NCBI RefSeq assembly: GCF_001050135.1
Contig: NZ_CP012040.1
Location: 372,001 to 436,000, forward strand
Direction: 5' to 3'
Source: Cyclobacterium amurskyense
GTDB lineage: Bacteria > Bacteroidota > Bacteroidia > Cytophagales > Cyclobacteriaceae
DNA: 64,000 bases
This document shows, piece by piece, positions 45,810-54,780 of this stretch. Below the pieces are notes generated by a model that was given only the letters and a program-made list of their open reading frames with translations, did not search any database and was not told where the DNA came from. The first letter of the stretch is position 1; each line of letters starts with the position of its first letter. The translations under genes and the position numbers were made by a program.

Positions 45810-46646
45810 CTAGTTTGACTTTAATAAGCCTCTCACTTCATCCGGAGTAGCATCATTGTGAACAATAGCCATCAGGGCTCGGGTCATTCCTCCAGGATTG
45901 GCATGCTGCACCACATTTCTGCCATAAACAATGCCTTTTGCACCTTGCTTCATCAGGCGATAGGTTCTTTCCAATATTTCTTCGTCACTGGCACGGCCTC
46001 CACCTCTTACCAATACAGGTACATCTCCAGCCATCTCAATTACTTTATGGTATTCCTCCACATCATCTGTTGGATCAGCTTTTATTAGATCCGCACCCAA
46101 TTCTGCTGCCTGCCTGACCATTGGCGTGATCAGTTTTATATTGCCATCTACCATATAACCTCCAGCCTTGTTATTGGGCTGAAAAACCAATGGTTCTATC
46201 ATTAGAGGCATTCCATAATGGTCACACATGGGTTTTAGCTTAAGTATATTCTGAATACAATGGTCTGTAACTTCTGGCGCTCCAGGGATATTAAAAAGGT
46301 TAACAACCACACAGGCCGCATCCAATCTGACAGCCTGCAGTACAGGCTCATCTATCATTCTACTGTACAATACTTTCTGTAATTCAAGACCATACACATT
46401 GGCAACATCAGTTCTTAAAACAAGTGCTGGCTTTCGCTTACCAGGCACAGACTGTAAATGTCGGGCCTGCCCTACGGTCAATTGGATAGCATCTGGATCG
46501 GCATCGATCAAAACTTTGACAGATGCTGAAATATTCTCTATTCCACTCAAAAATGTATATTCACTAAAAAACCCATGGTCGATGGCTACATCAAAACATT
46601 TTCCAGATTTCTCGTTAAAAAGCCTATTAATCCTACTTAATTTCAT
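45810..46646 (-). CDS. Class I aldolase of the DeoC/LsrF/FbaB type
   Basis: 278-residue TIM barrel. It starts KCFDVAIDHGFFSE (the FbaB/LsrF DHG strand). The Schiff-base Lys is in GADLIKADPTDD, and the phosphate-binding end is VLVRGGGRASDEEIL and GIVYGRNVVQH. It is likely to cleave a phosphorylated keto-sugar into a triose phosphate and an aldehyde or thiolase-type product. It is placed between two dehydrogenase genes and a kinase gene, which suggests one pathway. It is cytoplasmic and starts 38 bp after the Gfo/Idh gene at 46685. Confidence 0.9.
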   Translation of the reverse strand: MKLSRINRLFNEKSGKCFDVAIDHGFFSEYTFLSGIENISASVKVLIDADPDAIQLTVGQARHLQSVPGKRKPALVLRTDVANVYGLELQKVLYSRMIDEPVLQAVRLDAACVVVNLFNIPGAPEVTDHCIQNILKLKPMCDHYGMPLMIEPLVFQPNNKAGGYMVDGNIKLITPMVRQAAELGADLIKADPTDDVEEYHKVIEMAGDVPVLVRGGGRASDEEILERTYRLMKQGAKGIVYGRNVVQHANPGGMTRALMAIVHNDATPDEVRGLLKSN

Positions 46647-46684
46647 ACTATTTTTATTTACTAAGGTTATTTCGTTTGATTGAA

Positions 46685-47608
46685 TTAAATTATAATTCTA
46701 TTAATTGTATCGCTAATATTTATGGGTTTCCCACCCTGTCTTTTGCTTTCATCAGCTGCTTCCATAAATGCATAAATTTCAATGGTTTCTTCTGGTTCTA
46801 CTGGAAGTTTACCCGTAGTAAAAAAGCCATCTATGGCCCTAACCAACCTTTGATACCCTTCAAATTTTCCTATTGAATTAATTCCGTTCGTACCAAATAC
46901 GGTACCTCCGAAACCAACTTTCCCCATTCGTATACCTCTGAAATACCCCAACTTATCACCTGCCCAATTCCCTACAATCATATCTGTCCCGTTGGTTGAG
47001 GTCCTTGAGACCGTTTGACAGCCTGTGCCCATGACACTGTAGAGCGATTCTATGCCATGAATGCCATCCCAGAACATATCCACATGGGATTTTTGAAGGG
47101 GAGCAGGCCCGTAAGTTTGCGCTCCCAATAACTCACCCACGTATTCCCCTGCTTTAATTACAGTGTTTTGGCTTCCATAGCGTAAGGCAGAAGAGCTAAA
47201 GACTTTGACCCCAAAACGATTGGCTTCATGAAAAATCTTCAATACATTTTCCAGATTTTCTGCCAAAGGTTTGTCGATATAAACAAGCTTACCTGCTTTT
47301 AACACAGGCAAAACCTGTTCTAAATGTGGCCTCCCATCGTTGGTCAATAGCATTATAGCATCCGATTTTTCAATGACTTCATCTATTGAATTGACCGTAG
47401 ATACTCCTTGTTTTCCAATCCTCTCAGCAAACTCTTGCAACCTTTCTTCAGAGAATTCCACATCAGGATTTCCTTTTGGATGGTATATCGCCACAACTTT
47501 ACTGTTGTAGCCTCCTGAATTAGCTCCTTCAGCATTCAGAATTTCAGTAAAATCAGCACTATGAACAGAAAGCCCAATAATACCTACGCTAATTTTCGGC
47601 TTAATCAT
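46685..47608 (-). CDS. Gfo/Idh/MocA-family oxidoreductase B (cytoplasmic copy of a pair)
   Basis: 307 residues. The nucleotide loop is unusual: VGIIGLSVHSADFTEILNAEG rather than GxGxxG. IYHPKGNPDVEFSEERL and LLTNDGRPHLEQVLPVLKAGKLVYIDKPLAENLENV follow, with DKP replacing EKP. A C-terminal segment EPEETIEIYAFMEAADESKRQGG closes it. It closely resembles the protein at 53607 but has no signal peptide. Both probably use the same or a related substrate in different compartments. A 43-bp minimal repeat copy lies just upstream. Confidence 0.88.
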   Translation of the reverse strand: MIKPKISVGIIGLSVHSADFTEILNAEGANSGGYNSKVVAIYHPKGNPDVEFSEERLQEFAERIGKQGVSTVNSIDEVIEKSDAIMLLTNDGRPHLEQVLPVLKAGKLVYIDKPLAENLENVLKIFHEANRFGVKVFSSSALRYGSQNTVIKAGEYVGELLGAQTYGPAPLQKSHVDMFWDGIHGIESLYSVMGTGCQTVSRTSTNGTDMIVGNWAGDKLGYFRGIRMGKVGFGGTVFGTNGINSIGKFEGYQRLVRAIDGFFTTGKLPVEPEETIEIYAFMEAADESKRQGGKPINISDTINRIII

Positions 47609-47646
47609 TTCCTTGTCAACTGATTTAGAATAAGGTTACTAGATTG

Positions 47647-47689
47647 AACCCGAAATATGCAATAGACATTCTATTACATAATCCGGGTT
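47647..47689 (+). repeat. MITE-like repeat copy F (minimal 43-bp, ends only)
   Basis: AACCCGAAATATGCAATAG joins directly through ACATT to the right terminus CTATTACATAATCCGGGTT. This gives an almost perfect palindrome, since the whole interior is gone. It lies inside the block B operon between 46685-47608 and 47707-50745, where the RNA would fold into a hairpin. Confidence 0.93.
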
Positions 47690-47706
47690 GAAACAGGCTA
47701 ATAAAT

Positions 47707-50700
47707 TTAGGGCAATACCCGCATGATGCCCCTCATCACCGGCGCATGCCCAGGAAAGGTGCATACAAACTGGTAATCACCCGGCTTGGTAGGTGCTTTA
47801 AACTTCATTGTTTCCACTGTTTTGCCATTTAACAATTTGGAAGCGGTTATTATTTTCGGACTTTTGGGAAGGTATTGTTTCGCAGGTCCATCATCTCCCA
47901 AAGCGATTGCCAATGAGGCTACTTCATCTGCGGCACCAGGCTCTACGATGACAATATTGTGTTCCATCAAGTCTTTGTTATCCACTGTCAACTCTATTTG
48001 CTGACCAGCCTTAACAGTAAATTCTGAAACATCAAAGGCAAGCAATTCGGCCACAATGGTTAATTTTGCTATAGGATCTTTTTGTAGTTCTAGTTTTCGT
48101 TTCCCACTTTCATTAGCCTTTTTGGCAGGAGCCATATTGGCATGGCCTTTCATGTCTTCATGTTTCTCCTCCACTTTAGTAGAATCTGCATTTTCCCAGA
48201 ATTTCTCATAGAATGTTCTAAACTGCATTCCTGAAATATCTGCGGTAGTTCCACCACGTCTATGAGAATCCCTATCGCTCCAAAACCAGGCAACTTTCTG
48301 CGCTGCTATTCTGGCTTTTTCCTCAGGTGATCTCAACACCGTTTTGAGCAATTCATTGTTTTTCACATTGTGTTGCTGGTGAAGCCATAAAATCTCCAAC
48401 ATTGGAAGCGCATCATCCTTACTTTGAGGATCAAGTGTTTTCGCATAAGTTTGCGCTTTTTCTATCACTTCCTTTGTATCCCTTCCGCTCAACTCTACTC
48501 GTACTGAATGCCTGATCCCATCCACTGGACTTTTAAACAGTTCCAGAAGCTTCTCTACAGGTTCCCCGTAAATGGCTACCGGCTCCTGAAGTGGTCTGTT
48601 TTTTGCAGTTATGCGGTAAATCCTACCATGTGCCTGATCCCTGTTGATGTCCCTGAGATTATAGGGGGAATGGGTAATGATCGCATTGTGCCAATCCCCA
48701 AAGTACAAGGCCCCGTCTTTTCCTATTACCCCATCAGAAGGACGGAAGTTAGGGTCACCTGTGTAACCCGGAGGCACAACCCTAGGTTGGGCTTCAGAGG
48801 AAGGACGGAAGGTTGGATCATTTCCTGTAAACACTAGGTCTCCGGCTTCAACACCTTCTACTACTCCCATATCTTTGTATTCCAACTGGTAACGCTTTAT
48901 CCCTTGAAATCCAATCACATTGTATATCAGGAAATTGTTTTCGTATTTCTCTGGGAAATGCTGGCTGGATAAAATTTGATTGGAGGTAATTGGTCGAATT
49001 GTTTGTTTGAACAATGGCCTTTTGTCAAATTCATTGGTGTCTGTCGTGGAAGTAACTGTTCTTTTGTAATAAACCTGAAAAGCTTTTCCTGTTGTACCAT
49101 CTGTTATTAACGGATTGCCCCATCTATCTATACTGATACCGTGTGCATTGGGTGTATTCTCCACCATAAATGAGAAGTCAGAAGTCCTTGGATTGAAACG
49201 ATAAAGTCCCGGTGATCCTGATTCTTCACTTTTTCGGTAAGGTGTTTCTATATTTTCAAGAATGAAAATCCCTCTTTGGTAATAGATATTTCCATCTGGA
49301 GCATAGATTAGGTTATTCGCTGTATGATGTGAATCATCAGAACCCAAGCCTCCAAAAAGCCTCTCTTTAAAATCCGCCACTCCATCGCCATCAGTATCCT
49401 TAAGAAACCACACGTCTGGAGCAGAGATTACGATCACTCCACCATTCCAAAATTCAAAACCAGTAGGGTGTGGTACATAGGCAAAAGTGGTTACTTTATC
49501 CGCCTTGCCATCACCGTCCTCATCACTGAGGTAGGCTAATCTGTCACTCATCTCTCTACCAGGCTCCCATTTTGGATAGGTGGACCATGAGGCTACCCAG
49601 ATATTTCCTTTTGTATCCACTTGCAAAGCAACAGGGTTGATGATCTCCGGGAATTCATCTTCCGCAGCAAAAAGGTTGACTTCCAAATCGTCAGGCACTG
49701 TCATTCTTTCTATGGCTTCCTCTGGATCTACATAAGTCAAATCTCTCACAATATGGGTACCTACCATCACTGGATCAGGCATATTGCTGTCATCCACTTC
49801 CAGATCTTCTCCATTGGCTCGCGCCCAGATTTTCTCATCTCTATTGGCTGTCATCACATCCAACATTTCTAATTCCCTCTGCAAGGTTTTATAATTACCA
49901 TCTTGTATGGATCGCGTTCCCCAAACATCATTGCCACTAATGGCTCTGTACTTGTGAAACCAATAAAGGTTTTTGTCCTTAACAGTAGACCTTATGGAAT
50001 CCAAAGCTACTTGATCTTCATTTAAGCTTCCCCCCATTAGGGTTTCAGCAATGAATTTGCCCACTTCCTGATTGCCTTTTTCATTTAAATGAATGCCATT
50101 TATCGTCAAAGGCTCCTCTATGATTTGGTACATTTGCTTTGTTGCTTCAAACAGATCAACGAAGACAACCTCTTTCTCCTCTGCAACTTCTGCCATAGCC
50201 TGGGTATAAGCCTGCAGTCGGGGATTGTTTTCGGAGCCATCAGGAAGGTTGGGAGAACCTAGGTCCTCATGTGCTATAGGAGAAAACAACACGACTTTGG
50301 GCACATTCACAGAATCGTATTTCTGTGTCCGCAAATGATCGATCCAAAGGGAAAGTTGTTTTTTAAAGTTCTCTGGTTGATTATCAAAAGATTCATTGTA
50401 CCCGAAAAATGAGAAAATTACATTGGCTTTAACCTTTGACAAATGACTATCGCTGTCCCCAAACCCTTCATGAGCTCTCGGCCTATAATGCACCTGATCC
50501 CCTGAATAACCCAGGTTTCTGAAAACTAGCTTTTTGCCAGGGTTAGCAGCTTGAAGATACGTCTCCATCCATCCGTCATGCTGGAATCGCTCAGCCAATG
50601 AATTCCCAACAATGGCTATTCTATCCCCTTCACTGAAAGAAAAATCAGACTTGCTGGAACAGGCCCCTAAATAAATCAGGCTGCCCAAGAGGATAAAGGA

Positions 50701-50745
50701 ATGGACCACCCTTATGGGGTTTCTCGAATTTTTCAATAATCTCAT
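47707..50745 (-). CDS. SGNH hydrolase / membrane-bound dehydrogenase-like propeller / cupredoxin fusion lipoprotein
   Basis: A lipoprotein signal ends LGACSS. Residues about 35-240 form an SGNH esterase: nucleophile block IVGNSLAER, block III GYNES, and IHLNEKG where Asn replaces the usual Asp of D-x-x-H. Residues about 345-740 form a beta-propeller of the TIGR02604 'membrane-bound dehydrogenase' type, with Ca-binding DEDGDGKAD and DTDGDGVADF and the late motif HGRIYRIT. Helical repeats fill about 745-840. The last 110 residues are a cupredoxin: H in MEHNIVIVEPG; C, H and M in CTFPGHAPVMRG. The copper ligand set is complete. There is no CxxCH haem motif. It probably esterolyses and oxidises a glycan fragment in the periplasm. 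Confidence 0.88.
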   Translation of the reverse strand: MRLLKNSRNPIRVVHSFILLGSLIYLGACSSKSDFSFSEGDRIAIVGNSLAERFQHDGWMETYLQAANPGKKLVFRNLGYSGDQVHYRPRAHEGFGDSDSHLSKVKANVIFSFFGYNESFDNQPENFKKQLSLWIDHLRTQKYDSVNVPKVVLFSPIAHEDLGSPNLPDGSENNPRLQAYTQAMAEVAEEKEVVFVDLFEATKQMYQIIEEPLTINGIHLNEKGNQEVGKFIAETLMGGSLNEDQVALDSIRSTVKDKNLYWFHKYRAISGNDVWGTRSIQDGNYKTLQRELEMLDVMTANRDEKIWARANGEDLEVDDSNMPDPVMVGTHIVRDLTYVDPEEAIERMTVPDDLEVNLFAAEDEFPEIINPVALQVDTKGNIWVASWSTYPKWEPGREMSDRLAYLSDEDGDGKADKVTTFAYVPHPTGFEFWNGGVIVISAPDVWFLKDTDGDGVADFKERLFGGLGSDDSHHTANNLIYAPDGNIYYQRGIFILENIETPYRKSEESGSPGLYRFNPRTSDFSFMVENTPNAHGISIDRWGNPLITDGTTGKAFQVYYKRTVTSTTDTNEFDKRPLFKQTIRPITSNQILSSQHFPEKYENNFLIYNVIGFQGIKRYQLEYKDMGVVEGVEAGDLVFTGNDPTFRPSSEAQPRVVPPGYTGDPNFRPSDGVIGKDGALYFGDWHNAIITHSPYNLRDINRDQAHGRIYRITAKNRPLQEPVAIYGEPVEKLLELFKSPVDGIRHSVRVELSGRDTKEVIEKAQTYAKTLDPQSKDDALPMLEILWLHQQHNVKNNELLKTVLRSPEEKARIAAQKVAWFWSDRDSHRRGGTTADISGMQFRTFYEKFWENADSTKVEEKHEDMKGHANMAPAKKANESGKRKLELQKDPIAKLTIVAELLAFDVSEFTVKAGQQIELTVDNKDLMEHNIVIVEPGAADEVASLAIALGDDGPAKQYLPKSPKIITASKLLNGKTVETMKFKAPTKPGDYQFVCTFPGHAPVMRGIMRVLP

Positions 50746-50800
50746 TTAGAATTTAATTTAAATAAATGTTAATTTTCCAACCTATTGGATAGGGCTTTCC

Positions 50801-51745
50801 TCAATGCATTTCTACAGAACAGGTTCCAAGCCCTGGTGCGTAGAAGTTAAACTTTACATTAGGATGATCTGCCAAAACCGACATAGGCACAGAAGTGTCT
50901 GGAATATTATTGGATATCATGTAGGTGGTCAGTCTCTGACCAAAGGGATTGTCATGGGCTCCGGCATGCCATATAGAGACCTGATCCGTTTCCCAGGTTT
51001 CTTTAGGTCCTACTGTCACAGCTTGCGTTGGTATCAAAGGAACATTCCCTCCACAGTGCAACCTGGAATTTTGTTGAATGGTGATAGGGTGCAAATCCAA
51101 AACCCTGGTAGGAAGTTTTTTGTATTCCTCCACCGTTTGAGGATTTTCCTTATAGGCTCCTTCTCGTTTTGGTGGCTCATTAAAGGCCCAATGCTTTACA
51201 TCGCCCTGCCCACCTTGCATGATTAAACACCTGGCATGTTTCCAGCTTTCAATAAATTTGGACGTATCCGCTTGAGGGAAATGTATATTTTCCTCTGGCA
51301 TGGCCAGTTTCTTGTCTATTCTACTATAACAAAGGTCATTAAATGCTTTTTTGAAGGATAGGGAGTGATTGGCGGAAACTTCCTTGCCGTCAACCACCCA
51401 CTCGTCCATGGACCAGAAATGCGCATGTTTCAAGGATATTTGCAATTCATTGACCAATCTTGCCACAAGGGGTAACTGTTCTGTAGGGCCGATCGGGCCG
51501 CAAATCCCTACTGGATAATCTGCTGTTGCTTTTTTCCAGGTAGTAATGTATTCCAGTGCTTCGGCTAGGTAAAATTCTTCGATGGTATTATAAAAGACTA
51601 CTTCAAAACCAGGCCTGGATAATTTTATCATATCTGCTGGAGTCATTCTGGCTATTTGGTCGGTAATCTTGCTTCCCAAATCTAAGGTTGTATAATCCCA
51701 CCAATCAGGAGCTATTGAACTTATCTTTCTCATATTTTTATTCAT
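50801..51745 (-). CDS. NagB/RpiA-fold protein (glucosamine-6-phosphate deaminase-like) with altered active site
   Basis: 314 residues. NagB-like strands: ICGPIGPTEQLPLVARLV, HFWSMDEWV, ENIHFPQAD and MQGGQGDVKHWAFNEPP. In E. coli NagB the last segment is G-x-G-x-D-G-H-I-A-F-N-E-P; here V-K-H replaces D-G-H, while His and the later Glu remain, so the catalytic Asp is missing or moved by one. The first loop lacks the GGTP motif. It may act as an isomerase or lactonase on a non-standard amino sugar. An inner ATG at 51733 is also possible as start. It is 12 bp after the PIG-L gene. Confidence 0.8.
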   Translation of the reverse strand: MNKNMRKISSIAPDWWDYTTLDLGSKITDQIARMTPADMIKLSRPGFEVVFYNTIEEFYLAEALEYITTWKKATADYPVGICGPIGPTEQLPLVARLVNELQISLKHAHFWSMDEWVVDGKEVSANHSLSFKKAFNDLCYSRIDKKLAMPEENIHFPQADTSKFIESWKHARCLIMQGGQGDVKHWAFNEPPKREGAYKENPQTVEEYKKLPTRVLDLHPITIQQNSRLHCGGNVPLIPTQAVTVGPKETWETDQVSIWHAGAHDNPFGQRLTTYMISNNIPDTSVPMSVLADHPNVKFNFYAPGLGTCSVEMH

Positions 51746-51757
51746 TATTTTTAAGTT

Positions 51758-52546
51758 TTAATCTTTTACCCCAATGCTTTTTTTGCATAAGGAATACACT
51801 TCTCCTAACTCCTTAAGAGGATCAAATTCGGACTCTGAAAATCCAAAGTGAACCCTTTTCCTCCACCCTTCTGCATGTACAAAACATTCCGACATTCCCC
51901 CAACCTTTATCGAGAAATCTTCCATGGCCGCAATGTACGAGTCCATTTTCTGACTGTCTTCCAACCAGTTTTTTTGACTTTTATGGGCATCTAATGCTTC
52001 CTTTTTGATAGTATGTACTGATTCGGTGTCAATAAATATCCCTGGGATTACTTCTTGCCCTAGAGGATCTAGCAGCCCATGCGGAAGCGCATGATATATG
52101 GCACAGTTGTAATTGGAAACGGCAGGATAGGAAGATTTAAAATTGGGAACCCCTCTTACGAATGCTGCTGTTACTGCCAAACGGCAGGCATTCATATGAT
52201 CTTCCATATAATCCACTGGAGAATGCGTAAGGATAATACTTGGCTTTACTTTTCGAATAATTCCCGTCAATTTCCTTAGTGCTCCAGCCTCATAGAAAAT
52301 TTCAAAATCATCACAAATGGGCGGGTGAAAAACTGCACCCAATATACTAGCAGAGTTTTGCGCCTCAAGCAATCTTATCCTGGCCGTAGTCACAGCATCA
52401 GTTTCAGTGCTCCCACAATTTCCTGAAGACAAATTCATGTAATGGATTTCATATCCTGCATTTTTTAACAATACCAATGTACCAGCCATCATAAACTCAA
52501 TATCATCAGGATGCGCTGCAATTGCCATGGCTATTTTATTCATCAA
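51758..52546 (-). CDS. PIG-L-family deacetylase
   Basis: 262 residues. The zinc-binding AHPDD is near residue 11 (AIAAHPDDIEFMMAGTL), and the second His is in DYMEDHMNACRLAV. This LmbE/PIG-L fold removes N-acetyl groups from GlcNAc-type substrates. It starts with M-M-N; the second ATG is equally possible. Being between a Gfo/Idh and a NagB-like gene, it supports an amino-sugar step in block B. It is cytoplasmic (no signal). The start codon abuts the preceding gene's stop. Confidence 0.92.
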   Translation of the reverse strand: MMNKIAMAIAAHPDDIEFMMAGTLVLLKNAGYEIHYMNLSSGNCGSTETDAVTTARIRLLEAQNSASILGAVFHPPICDDFEIFYEAGALRKLTGIIRKVKPSIILTHSPVDYMEDHMNACRLAVTAAFVRGVPNFKSSYPAVSNYNCAIYHALPHGLLDPLGQEVIPGIFIDTESVHTIKKEALDAHKSQKNWLEDSQKMDSYIAAMEDFSIKVGGMSECFVHAEGWRKRVHFGFSESEFDPLKELGEVYSLCKKSIGVKD

Positions 52547-53569
52547 TTATAGCTTTACACTTTTCCCTGTTGCAGCGGATTTGTCAGCAGCAAAAATAAC
52601 TTCATGTGTTTTCATGGCTTCTTTCAGTCCAGTCAAAGGCATGTCTGTCCCTTCATTGATGGATTGAAAAAAACTGTCAAACTGCAATTGATAGGGGTGG
52701 TCAGCCACATCTCCCGAGTCTAACATTTTCATGGACAGTTCACTCCACCTAGTTTTATCAGACTTAAGCTTGTTGGAGTGAAATTTATTGTCCAAAATAG
52801 ACCCTTCGCTTCCAAACAAATGGGTATGGAAATAATAAGGTTGCAAACAGTCTACACTTGTTGCACACTTGGCAATTTTTCCACTTTTGAATTTTAGAAT
52901 GGTTACACTGGTAGTGGTGTATTCATAGGGCTTGAAAATTTCACTTTTGGTCTTGGTATCATAACTGGTTACCTCTTCAACATCAGACCCCATAAACATC
53001 AGAAGGGAATCCAAAGCATGGCATCCTGCGGTCAGCAAAGAGCTTCCTCCTCCGGTTTTCTTCGCATTCCATTCAAATTGTCCGTACCAGGGACCTATAC
53101 CATGTAGGTAATCAATTTCACCGTAATGGATGTCTCCGATCAATCCCTGATCCACGACTTCTTTTGTGGAGATAAACTGGTTGGACCACCTGCATTCGAA
53201 GCAAATACAAAATTTAACATCTGCAGCTTTCACCGCTTTTTCAATTTCCTTGCAATCTTCCCAGGACAAAGCCATTGGTTTTTCCAAAATGATATGTTTT
53301 CCCGCCTTTGCTGCAGCCAATGCATGTTCAGTATGTTGATAGGTGTAGCTACAAATGGAAACAGCATCTATACTTTTGTCTTTTAACATTTCATCAAGGT
53401 CTGTGTAAGATTTGATGTCTGTTCCCCAGGTCTTGCTTAATTCGGCATCGTCATGTTTTCTGGATGAAAAAATAGCCGAAACCTGAGCATATTCTCCCGC
53501 GTTTATCGCGTTTATATGTGCTGTAGCTACCCAACCGTATCCAATAATCCCAACATTTAATTTTTTCAT
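52547..53569 (-). CDS. Gfo/Idh/MocA-family oxidoreductase C
   Basis: The Rossmann loop is NVGIIGYGWVATAHINAI. Catalytic motif HIILEKPMALSWEDC. FCFECRWSNQFISTKEVVDQGLIGDIHYGEIDYLHG is the hinge to the sugar domain, and GGGSSLLTAGCHALDSLLMFMG carries the conserved His. 340 residues, cytoplasmic. It probably oxidises a sugar ring hydroxyl with NAD. It ends 1 bp before the next gene start (52546), so the two are translationally coupled. Confidence 0.93.
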   Translation of the reverse strand: MKKLNVGIIGYGWVATAHINAINAGEYAQVSAIFSSRKHDDAELSKTWGTDIKSYTDLDEMLKDKSIDAVSICSYTYQHTEHALAAAKAGKHIILEKPMALSWEDCKEIEKAVKAADVKFCICFECRWSNQFISTKEVVDQGLIGDIHYGEIDYLHGIGPWYGQFEWNAKKTGGGSSLLTAGCHALDSLLMFMGSDVEEVTSYDTKTKSEIFKPYEYTTTSVTILKFKSGKIAKCATSVDCLQPYYFHTHLFGSEGSILDNKFHSNKLKSDKTRWSELSMKMLDSGDVADHPYQLQFDSFFQSINEGTDMPLTGLKEAMKTHEVIFAADKSAATGKSVKL

Positions 53570-53606
53570 AATTATCTCTTTATTAAATAGTTAATAGTTA
53601 AAATGA

Positions 53607-54626
53607 TTATTTTAAAGCCTTTTTTAATACTTTGTCCAGTGATATCTTTTTACCGCCTTTGTTTTTACTTTCCTGAGCTGCTTCCATAAAGGCATAGATT
53701 TCAAAAGTTTCTTCAGCCGATACCGGGGCTTTATTTTGAAGGAAAAATTCAACTACTTTGACAACCAGGGATCGATAACCTGTAAACGAACCCAAATCAA
53801 CGATTTCTTTTTCTTTGAATACTGTTCCTCCAAAATCACGTTTTCCTTCCCTAATGCCTCTGAAAACGCCTACCCTGCCATCTTTCCAGTAGCCTATAAC
53901 TAGGTCTTCGGCTTCTGAATGTTGCACTTGCTGTACTTCCACACAGCCTGGTCCCATCACGGTAAATAGGTATTCAATGCCATGAATCCCATACCAAAAC
54001 AAGTCTGTATGGCTCTTTTCCAAAGCCGCAGGACTAAAAGTATGGGCACTTATTACCTCAGAAGGATTGATATTTTGAGCGCTTTCCATGTACCTCAAGG
54101 CTGAGGAGGAAAAGATGGGCACTCCGTATTTCTCTGCCTCTTTGTAGATATCCACCACTCCTTGTAAATCCTCTGCAACAGGCTTGTCTACAAATACAGG
54201 TTTTCCTGCTTTCAGCGCTGGGAGAACTTCCTTCATATGAGGTCTGCCGTCATTGGTCTCTATCATCACCACGTCCACCATCTCAATCAATTGATCCATG
54301 GAATCAACCATGGCAACCCCCATCTCCTCCACATCTTTTTGATAACTGCTAAGTTGTTCTGGAGTGAAGTCAACATCAGGATTTCCAGGTGGGTGGTACA
54401 ATGCCACCATTTTACAACCAAAAAGGTCTTTCTTTTTATTTGGGTCGTTTAGTATTTTTGAAAATGCCGCACTATGGACCGATAAGCCTACCAGACCTAC
54501 CTTTAAGTCTTCCCTTGGAAGGTTTTTGGCTATAGAAAATAAGGGCTGCCCCAATAAGCTTAACCCAACTCCCCCAAAGGATAGCTTTTTAACAAAATTC
54601 CTGCGTACTATTTTATTTTCGACCAT
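53607..54626 (-). CDS. Gfo/Idh/MocA-family oxidoreductase D, Tat-exported copy of a pair
   Basis: The N-terminus VRRNFVKKLSFGGVGLSLLG is a classic Tat signal, so export with bound cofactor is expected. The nucleotide loop VGLVGLSVHSAAFSKILND and ALYHPPGNPDVDFTPEQL match the cytoplasmic paralogue at 46685, as do NDGRPHMKEVLPALKAGKPVFVDKPVAED and EETFEIYAFMEAAQESKNKGGK. Periplasmic Gfo/Idh proteins with bound NAD(H) can act as non-redox glycosidases, as in GH109. It is the first enzyme gene after SusD3, 154 bp away. Confidence 0.9.
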   Translation of the reverse strand: MVENKIVRRNFVKKLSFGGVGLSLLGQPLFSIAKNLPREDLKVGLVGLSVHSAAFSKILNDPNKKKDLFGCKMVALYHPPGNPDVDFTPEQLSSYQKDVEEMGVAMVDSMDQLIEMVDVVMIETNDGRPHMKEVLPALKAGKPVFVDKPVAEDLQGVVDIYKEAEKYGVPIFSSSALRYMESAQNINPSEVISAHTFSPAALEKSHTDLFWYGIHGIEYLFTVMGPGCVEVQQVQHSEAEDLVIGYWKDGRVGVFRGIREGKRDFGGTVFKEKEIVDLGSFTGYRSLVVKVVEFFLQNKAPVSAEETFEIYAFMEAAQESKNKGGKKISLDKVLKKALK

Positions 54627-54780
54627 TTACTCTATTGATTAAATATTACTTCTTTCAGTTCCTGTCTTTAAAATCACTCCCATTGGGAGACGATAAAACC
54701 TATTCCATTTTTTGAAACAAGATCTATGACTCGTCTCCCGCATGTTAGTGGTTTGCTACCTTTATTCAGTACACACAGAA

